A stretch of DNA of 11,539 nt. Source: an uncultured Ruminococcus sp. (GTDB lineage: Bacteria; Bacillota; Clostridia; Oscillospirales; Ruminococcaceae). A program made the position numbers and the translations under genes. This document shows, piece by piece, positions 7,415-11,539 of the stretch (positions are counted from its first letter, which is position 1; each line of letters opens with the position of its first letter). Below the pieces are notes generated by a model, which did no database searches, was not told where the DNA came from, and worked only from the letters and a program-made list of their open reading frames with translations. Location of the stretch: assembly GCA_945876405.1 (NCBI GenBank), contig CAMCOJ010000035.1:1-11539 (forward strand). Direction: 5' to 3'.

Positions 7415-8245
7415 TTATGTCAGTTTCTTTTCTCCCATCCAGTACCAGAGATATTCCTGATAACCTATTTTTGCATACCACTGGTCAAGTGACGTATAAC
7501 TGATAAAAACCTCTGTACACCCTTCAGTTTTCAGATACCCGGTTGTCCAGGATATCATACTCAGACCTGTTCCTTTGTTTCTCTCTTCAGGAATAACGCC
7601 TGCATATCCTATAAGTCCGGTTTTACAGCCTTCTTCAGTTATAATTGTATGTGCATCAGTTTCGGCAATAACGAACCCTGCTGCTTTTCCGCCCCTTTCA
7701 GCAGTTATAACTGTCTTTCCGGCACAGTTTTCGCAGTACTTAAGCCAGTTGGGCTCAACAGTTTTAACCATACCAAGAACCTCAGAACTGATTATATCCT
7801 TCTCAGCACGAAAAACAAGCCCTTCCGGAGTTTTAATCCTGTGCTGAAATTCTTCAGTGTAAATATACATACTCAGGCAGCCATTATATGCGTGGTATCC
7901 TCTGTTTTCAAAGAATCTGTGTGACAAGGTTTCCATAACAGCACCACGGAAAATCTCCGACCTGTTTCTTCCTAGTACAACACAGTCAAATCCTTTGCTT
8001 TTTATATATTCCTCAGATTCTGCAAGAAGTGAAACACCGTAGCCTTTGCCCTGAAATTCAGGCAAAACACAGATAACAGCAAGTGAATTGCCCTCAACAG
8101 CAGCAAAGCCAACTGTTTTTCCTTCTTCATATCTGAAAAAAATCTCTGTACATAATAGTTTTTCGGAAATTATTTTTTCTGAAACGTAAACCATAGGAAA
8201 ACACTCTGAAAATATTTTAAAGCATGTTTTCAGACGGTCATTCAT
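7415..8245 (-). CDS. Tandem GNAT-family N-acetyltransferase
   Basis: A 276-residue cytoplasmic protein with two GNAT folds in a row. Each carries an acetyl-CoA pyrophosphate loop: VLPEFQGKGYGVSLL (60-74) and VIPEERNKGTGLSMI (217-231), both fitting [RQ]xxGxG. The C-terminal copy ends with the usual IGYQEY strand. The acceptor is unknown; two-domain GNATs include mycothiol synthase-like enzymes, antibiotic and peptide acetyltransferases, but nothing here picks one. The start is set at the ATG at 8245, which has GGGCAGG with eight-base spacing. A longer reading to 8305 (20 extra residues) lacks a ribosome site and would begin about two bases after the predicted transcription start, so it is rejected. 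It is the first gene of the operon with the C39 peptidase and lectin protein. Confidence 0.87.
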   Translation of the reverse strand: MNDRLKTCFKIFSECFPMVYVSEKIISEKLLCTEIFFRYEEGKTVGFAAVEGNSLAVICVLPEFQGKGYGVSLLAESEEYIKSKGFDCVVLGRNRSEIFRGAVMETLSHRFFENRGYHAYNGCLSMYIYTEEFQHRIKTPEGLVFRAEKDIISSEVLGMVKTVEPNWLKYCENCAGKTVITAERGGKAAGFVIAETDAHTIITEEGCKTGLIGYAGVIPEERNKGTGLSMISWTTGYLKTEGCTEVFISYTSLDQWYAKIGYQEYLWYWMGEKKLT

Positions 8246-8252
8246 AATGATT

Positions 8253-8260
8253 ACCTGCCC
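8253..8260 (-). promoter_or_regulatory. Ribosome binding site that decides the GNAT start
   Basis: GGGCAGGT on the minus strand, with its AGG core eight bases before the ATG at 8245. The upstream in-frame ATG at 8305 has only AT-rich sequence before it, which is the -10 region of the promoter. Confidence 0.65.
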
Positions 8261-8313
8261 TGTATAATTTTTCTGCACTTTATTTATGATGCTATGCAAA
8301 AACATATGCTATA

Positions 8314-8342
8314 ATTTTATCACTTTAGCAGAACTTTGTCAA
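8314..8342 (-). promoter_or_regulatory. Sigma-A promoter of the GNAT/peptidase/lectin operon
   Basis: Minus-strand -35 TTGACA (8337-8342) is a perfect match and -10 TAAAAT (8314-8319) has one deviation; the spacer is 17 bases and the extended -10 TGA is present. Transcription should start near 8307, giving a leader of about 60 bases to the ATG at 8245. It sits directly behind the aminotransferase terminator. No other promoter was seen before the lectin gene, so it probably drives all three genes. Confidence 0.87.
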
Positions 8343-8348
8343 CTTATA

Positions 8349-8387
8349 CAAAATACCGGCGATACATGAAAAGAGTATCACCGGTAT
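8349..8387 (-). terminator. Rho-independent terminator of the aminotransferase gene
   Basis: A 13-base-pair stem, arms 8353-8365 and 8375-8387, with a 9-base loop. The single position that is not Watson-Crick forms a U-G pair only in minus-strand RNA (it is C against A in plus-strand RNA), and four T follow the stem on the minus strand. Both facts point to termination of the aminotransferase transcript, 25 bases past its stop codon. Confidence 0.87.
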
Positions 8388-8412
8388 ATATTCATGTTCT
8401 GAATTTTTACAA

Positions 8413-9693
8413 TTACTTCGCAGCAAGAAGCTTTTCAGCAGAAGCAAGTTTAATGCAGATACAGAAAAGTTCCATAGCCTTGCTGAGTTCCTCAACCGAA
8501 GGATATGAAGGAGCAATTCTGATATTGCTGTCTTCAGGGTCATTTCCGTACGGATATGTTGCACCGGCACCTGTAAGTACAACCCCTGCTTCCTTACAAA
8601 GAGAAACAATGCGCTTTGCACATCCGCTCATAGCATCAAATGAGATGAAGTAACCGCCTTCAGCCTTGTGCCACTTTGCAATACCGAGAGGAGCGATGTT
8701 CTTTTCGAGCTGGTCGATAACAACATCAAACTTAGGTGCAAGAATTTCCTTGTGTTTCTTCATGTGTTCCTTAAGGCCCTCAGCATTTTTGAAGAACTTA
8801 ACATGACGAAGCTGGTTAATCTTGTCATATCCGATTGTTGCGATACCAAGACCCTTCTTAATGCTTTCAACATTTTCTTTGCTTGCTGCAAGCACTGCCA
8901 CACCTGAACCAGGGAATGAAACCTTTGATGTTGACATGAATTCATAAACCATGTTTTCAGTACCGTTCTTCTTACATTCATCAAAAATGTTGAGAATACA
9001 TGAAGGTGAATCTGTAAGATGGTGGATACAGTAAGCATTATCCCAGAAAATTCTGAAGTCAGAAGCCTTTGGCTTAAGTGATGCAAATCTCTTCACAACT
9101 GCATCTGAATAGCTTACACCTGTTGGATTGGAGTACTGAGGAACACACCAGATACCCTTTACTGTTTCGTCTTCTGAAACGAGTTTTTCAATCATGTCCA
9201 TATCAGGACCCTCATCGTTTGAAGGAATGTTTATCATCTCGATACCGAAGTATTCGCAGATACTGAAGTGTCTGTCATAACCAGGTACAGGACAGAGGAA
9301 CTTAACCTTATCATATTTTGACCATGGCTTGTTTCCGAGAACGCCGTGTGTCCAGGCTCTTGACATTACATCATACATGATAGCAAGGCTTGAGTTACCG
9401 TATACGATTATATTTTCAGGCTGTACGCCTAGTACGTCAGCAAACATTTTCTTAGCTTCCGGAATACCGTCAAGCACACCGTAGTTTCTGCAGTCAAAAC
9501 CGTTTTCTGCCTTAAGTGAGTCACCGTCGAGTATATTCATCATAGGCATGGTAAGATCAAGCTGTGCAGGAGCAGGCTTGCCTCTTGACATGTCAAGGCT
9601 AAGATTGAGACTCTTAAAATCAAGATACTGTTTTTCCGTTTCATTCTTAAAAGCTAAAAGTTCTTCAGATGTCATTTCACTTAATTTTTTCAT
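8413..9693 (-). CDS. PLP-dependent aspartate aminotransferase (PF12897 type)
   Basis: A cytoplasmic fold-type I aminotransferase of 426 residues, most likely exchanging the amino group between aspartate and 2-oxoglutarate to give oxaloacetate and glutamate. It belongs to the group that includes the Corynebacterium glutamicum AspT-like enzymes rather than the classic Ia/Ib groups; the stretches DMSRGKPAPAQLDL (34-47) and NYGVLDGIPEAKKMFADVLG (70-89) are typical of that group. Key residues are visible: NPTG (189-192), Asp218 in FWDNAY for the pyridine nitrogen, the Schiff-base Lys257 in STSKVSFPGSG, and Arg392 in NIRIAPSYP for the substrate carboxylate. The start has GGGAGGA nine bases upstream. 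The gene has its own promoter and terminator and stands alone. Substrate assignment rests on family membership; other amino acids cannot be ruled out. Confidence 0.92.
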   Translation of the reverse strand: MKKLSEMTSEELLAFKNETEKQYLDFKSLNLSLDMSRGKPAPAQLDLTMPMMNILDGDSLKAENGFDCRNYGVLDGIPEAKKMFADVLGVQPENIIVYGNSSLAIMYDVMSRAWTHGVLGNKPWSKYDKVKFLCPVPGYDRHFSICEYFGIEMINIPSNDEGPDMDMIEKLVSEDETVKGIWCVPQYSNPTGVSYSDAVVKRFASLKPKASDFRIFWDNAYCIHHLTDSPSCILNIFDECKKNGTENMVYEFMSTSKVSFPGSGVAVLAASKENVESIKKGLGIATIGYDKINQLRHVKFFKNAEGLKEHMKKHKEILAPKFDVVIDQLEKNIAPLGIAKWHKAEGGYFISFDAMSGCAKRIVSLCKEAGVVLTGAGATYPYGNDPEDSNIRIAPSYPSVEELSKAMELFCICIKLASAEKLLAAK

Positions 9694-9917
9694 TTAATGA
9701 GTCCTCCCAGACAAAGTAAAATTTTCGTTTGCATTTTTCGCTGCATCAGTTGCGATGCCCTGTATTATATAATATTACAAATCCAAAAGTTTTGCAAGCA
9801 GTTTCTTTATTTCCTGCAAAAATTCTCTATCTTTATATAATAACAATCAATTTTTAGGTCAGCGGATTATTGATTTTTCATAAATATGCACTGGTTGTTT
9901 TTGCATTTTCACAAATT
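9694..9917. other. Intergenic region between fkbM-like gene and aminotransferase
   Basis: This 224-base AT-rich gap holds the aminotransferase promoter and leader in its lower half. The half next to the methyltransferase stop shows only a weak AT-rich inverted repeat (AATCAAT/ATTGATT, 17-base loop) without a good T-run, so I see no convincing terminator for the methyltransferase transcript. No RNA gene or supported small gene was seen. Confidence 0.6.
9764..9797 (-). promoter_or_regulatory. Likely promoter of the aminotransferase gene
   Basis: On the minus strand a -35-like TTGCAA (9792-9797) lies 17 bases before TATTAT (9769-9774), which overlaps a perfect TATAAT (9764-9769). The TATAAT has no good -35 at normal spacing, so the first pair is preferred. 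The leader to the ATG is about 70 bases and contains a small GCATC/GATGC hairpin. Confidence 0.6.
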
Positions 9918-10976
9918 CTATATTGCATAGAGATTTGTTTCCCAGGCCGGAATATATGGCTGATGACGAATATAAAGCTTATATTTAGGATTCATCTTCT
10001 TTATCTTCAGCGGAAGGTAAAAGATATCCCGGTTTCTGTGATAGAGAGATATCATAAGTTTCGGTTTATATGCAGCAATTGTATTCTTTGCTCCGTTTAT
10101 CGCCTCATCCTCGGCACCCTCAACATCCATCTTGATTATATCAGCACGTCCGCCTTCAAGAATACTGTCAACCGAACGAACTTCCTTAAGAGTTCCCGTA
10201 CTGCTCAGTGCTGACTGTCTGCCGGATCTGTCTGCAAACATCAGTTCCGTATCACATTCCCATGCGGCACAGTTGAAATTTTCAACATTTTTCATTCCTT
10301 CTGTTGATTTCAGAAGCTTTTTAAAATTTCTTTTATCAGGTTCAAGTGCATATATTTTTTCATATTTACCGCCGGTAAATTCAAGCAGTTCAGCGATAGT
10401 ATCACCGGTGTATGCGCCCAGGTCCACATATACTTCATTTCCCTGAGGCTTTATGATGTCTGTATACACTTCGCTTTTCGGTGTTGTAATCTTTTTCAGA
10501 TACTCCGGTTTTCCGCTTATTCTGTAATTTATTACATCGGAAAACACTTCCCTTGAAAGCCCGTCCGCCAGACTTTCATAAACTTCCTCAAGTTCCGCTG
10601 CATGTTCAGTGCAGTATTCATAAGTAAAAAGACCACCGCCTTCTATCGGAACATCAGGCGCATAGAGAGTATGTTCCTTCGCCATATTTTCAATCTTTTC
10701 AATAAGTGAATCGTATCCCGCAGCAAAAGCAAGAACAATTACAAAGTCATCCTCTTCTGCACAGACTTCTGAATATTTCTTTACTTTATATCCACGAAAT
10801 GAATGTCCCCTTACAAATCCATCACTTGCAAAAAATCCTTTTATCTGAATTCCGTACTCCTCAAATACGTTCATTATCTTCTCTGCACCGTTACCCATTC
10901 CGTAAATATACAGTGGCCTCTCCTCTTCCTTAAGGCGCTGCCAGCAGGACTTCTTTTCCTTTATAAATGAAAGCAT
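9918..10976 (-). CDS. Two-domain FkbM-family SAM-dependent methyltransferase
   Basis: A 352-residue cytoplasmic protein. Residues about 20-110 form a Rossmann-like N-terminal domain (PLYIYGMGNGAEKIMNVFEE), similar to the nucleotide-binding domain often fused to surface-polysaccharide enzymes. Residues about 180-352 are the FkbM-type methyltransferase: SAM motif I VDLGAYTGDT (184-193), acidic ribose contact ALEPD (210-214), IIKMDVEGAE (281-290), and the family's end pattern LMISLYHRNRDIFYLP and YIRHQPYIPAWETNLYA. FkbM enzymes methylate sugar or polyketide hydroxyls; a glycan substrate is a guess. The start at 10976 has AAAGGAAA with good spacing; a longer TTG-start reading to 11015 runs into the upstream hairpin and lacks a ribosome site. 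It follows the PH-domain gene and no own promoter was found, so it is probably cotranscribed with it past a hairpin. Confidence 0.9.
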   Translation of the reverse strand: MLSFIKEKKSCWQRLKEEERPLYIYGMGNGAEKIMNVFEEYGIQIKGFFASDGFVRGHSFRGYKVKKYSEVCAEEDDFVIVLAFAAGYDSLIEKIENMAKEHTLYAPDVPIEGGGLFTYEYCTEHAAELEEVYESLADGLSREVFSDVINYRISGKPEYLKKITTPKSEVYTDIIKPQGNEVYVDLGAYTGDTIAELLEFTGGKYEKIYALEPDKRNFKKLLKSTEGMKNVENFNCAAWECDTELMFADRSGRQSALSSTGTLKEVRSVDSILEGGRADIIKMDVEGAEDEAINGAKNTIAAYKPKLMISLYHRNRDIFYLPLKIKKMNPKYKLYIRHQPYIPAWETNLYAI

Positions 10977-10981
10977 GTAAT

Positions 10982-10989
10982 TTTCCTTT
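10982..10989 (-). promoter_or_regulatory. Ribosome binding site that decides the fkbM-like gene start
   Basis: AAAGGAAA on the minus strand, about eight bases before the ATG at 10976. It supports this ATG over the TTG at 11015 and the ATG at 11009, which lie inside inverted repeats without any purine-rich site. Confidence 0.75.
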
Positions 10990-10996
10990 CTGTAAT

Positions 10997-11016
10997 TTTG
11001 TTTATGCATAAACAAA
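10997..11016. repeat. Perfect 20-base palindrome before the fkbM-like gene
   Basis: TTTGTTTATGCATAAACAAA equals its own reverse complement over all 20 bases. It overlaps the neighbouring hairpin by two bases and ends seven bases before the methyltransferase's ribosome binding site. It could be an operator for a dimeric regulator or a weak RNA hairpin (eight pairs with a four-base loop); the sequence alone does not decide. Confidence 0.7.
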
Positions 11017-11038
11017 GGGTGACAGATATATCACCCTT
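11015..11038 (-). terminator. Hairpin after the PH-domain gene, probable weak terminator
   Basis: A perfect 8-base-pair stem, AAGGGTGA (11015-11022) with TCACCCTT (11031-11038) and an 8-base loop, lying eight bases after the PH gene's stop. On the minus strand it runs into TGTTTATG, a broken T-rich tract, so termination is likely partial. Since no promoter was found for the next gene, partial read-through would supply it. Confidence 0.6.
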
Positions 11039-11046
11039 CCTGTGTA

Positions 11047-11463
11047 TTAATCATTACTCATGTCTGTTTCTTCCGGACAGTCAAAGCAGTCGTCATGGTC
11101 ATGAGGATCAGGAATCATATCCCTGCCTCTGATTCCGTACTTGTCACGTTCCTTGTTAAGTGCCTCGTCAACCAGTTCTGATATCCTGTAAGGATCTTTT
11201 ATGGATTTTATATCCATAACTCTTGTATCCGTATCCTTTGAGAAAATGGTTATCGTTCCGCACCCGAAAATTCTCTCTCCGAACGAAAGCGTAAGTTTCT
11301 TGTCAGTAATCTTGTAGATATTTATCTCGTCCTCAGTGATATTGAAAAATCCTGTACGTCTGATAATTTTCTTTTCTGTAAGAAAATATCTGGTCAGTGA
11401 AATCGGAAGTCCGAATATTGTTCGCTTTTTATCAGTCCATATGTAATCTATGTGTTTTTTCAT
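11047..11463 (-). CDS. Bacterial PH-domain protein with His/Asp/Cys-rich tail
   Basis: A 138-residue protein without membrane helix or signal peptide. Residues about 8-110 resemble the bacterial PH-like fold (bPH_2/DUF304 group): DYIWTDKKRTIFGLPISLTRYFLTEKKIIRRTGFF, then strands INIYKITDKKLTLSFGERIFGCGTITIFSKD, and a closing helix (DPYRISELVDEALNKERDKYG). Family members often occur as membrane-linked or modular proteins of unclear function, and no activity can be named here. The tail (about 115-138) holds DPHDHDDCFDCPEE, with two His, two Cys and many Asp within nine residues, which could bind a metal. The start at 11463 has AAAGGAG eight bases upstream; a longer GTG-start reading to 11520 would run through the inverted repeat and lacks such a site. 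It precedes the FkbM-like gene. Confidence 0.82.
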   Translation of the reverse strand: MKKHIDYIWTDKKRTIFGLPISLTRYFLTEKKIIRRTGFFNITEDEINIYKITDKKLTLSFGERIFGCGTITIFSKDTDTRVMDIKSIKDPYRISELVDEALNKERDKYGIRGRDMIPDPHDHDDCFDCPEETDMSND

Positions 11464-11470
11464 AATTCTT

Positions 11471-11478
11471 TCTCCTTT
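11471..11478 (-). promoter_or_regulatory. Ribosome binding site that decides the PH-domain start
   Basis: AAAGGAGA on the minus strand, with GGAG eight bases before the ATG at 11463. It is among the best sites in the window and rules for this start over the upstream GTG at 11520. Confidence 0.85.
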
Positions 11479-11488
11479 GTATGTATAT

Positions 11489-11523
11489 ATAGTGAACGTC
11501 AAAATAAATTTGACTTTCACTAT
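11489..11523. repeat. Large inverted repeat upstream of the PH-domain gene
   Basis: Two 15-base arms, 11489-11503 (ATAGTGAACGTCAAA) and 11509-11523 (TTTGACTTTCACTAT), pair at 14 of 15 positions around a 5-base spacer. It lies 10 bases upstream of the ribosome binding site. No clear consensus promoter could be placed around it; TATATA next to it is a possible -10 without a good -35. It may be an operator, an RNA hairpin in the leader, the terminator of a gene outside the window, or the end of a small mobile element. Confidence 0.75.
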
Positions 11524-11539
11524 AATTATTTTATTTATA

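Noticed and set aside
8325..9086. Alternative minus-strand frames of about 100 codons within the aminotransferase gene
   Set aside because: They are out-of-frame readings of an intact aminotransferase; their composition is low in acidic residues and looks like noise.
9694..9763. Riboswitch in the aminotransferase leader
   Set aside because: Only a five-pair hairpin (GCATC/GATGC) is visible in a leader of about 70 bases. No known riboswitch core was recognised.
9854..9901. Fifteen-codon frame (MQKQPVHIYEKS...) between the fkbM-like and aminotransferase genes
   Set aside because: It has no ribosome site or promoter of its own and no conserved look; chance frames of this size are common.

Overview
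The DNA looks like a chromosomal fragment of an AT-rich, low-GC Gram-positive anaerobe, most likely a Ruminococcus-like member of the Oscillospiraceae. The grounds are strong GGAGG-type ribosome binding sites, consensus sigma-A promoters with 17-base spacers and extended -10 elements, a YdiF-like ABC-F ATPase, and a secreted protein with a dockerin-like calcium loop beside a ricin-type lectin fold. This placement is inference; no rRNA or other marker gene is present. The first 47 bases are not biological: they are an Illumina Nextera i5 adapter (end of P5, an 8-base index, Read 1 sequence and Tn5 mosaic end) left on the contig edge, so native sequence starts at 48.

Almost all genes lie on the minus strand, so transcription units are described from high to low coordinates. 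(1) 11463-9918: a bacterial PH-domain protein with an unusual His/Asp/Cys tail, then a two-domain FkbM-family methyltransferase, separated by a terminator-like hairpin that overlaps a perfect 20-base palindrome. A large inverted repeat lies upstream at the window edge. (2) 9693-8413: a class I-fold aspartate aminotransferase of the PF12897 type, monocistronic, with its own promoter and a strong terminator. (3) 8245-5445: a likely three-gene operon encoding a tandem-GNAT acetyltransferase, a membrane-anchored or secreted C39-type cysteine peptidase and a secreted dockerin-like/SH3-like/ricin-lectin protein. It starts at a near-perfect promoter just after the aminotransferase terminator and ends in a bidirectional terminator. 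(4) 4990-5391, the only plus-strand gene: a small coiled-coil protein of unknown function with its own promoter, converging on the lectin gene. (5) 4808-679: an ABC-F ATPase of the YdiF type followed after 14 bases by the RNA-binding factor Tex, with a terminator behind tex. (6) 475-48: the N-terminal part of a membrane-anchored protein of unknown function with a consensus promoter, cut off by the contig end.

The housekeeping genes (Tex, ABC-F, aminotransferase) are ordinary. The less explained parts are the acetyltransferase/peptidase/lectin operon, which suggests a cell-surface or extracellular function, the orphan coiled-coil gene, the PH protein's possible metal-binding tail, and the two inverted-repeat structures around the PH/fkbM unit. 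No tRNA, rRNA, CRISPR array, insertion sequence or recognised riboswitch was found.
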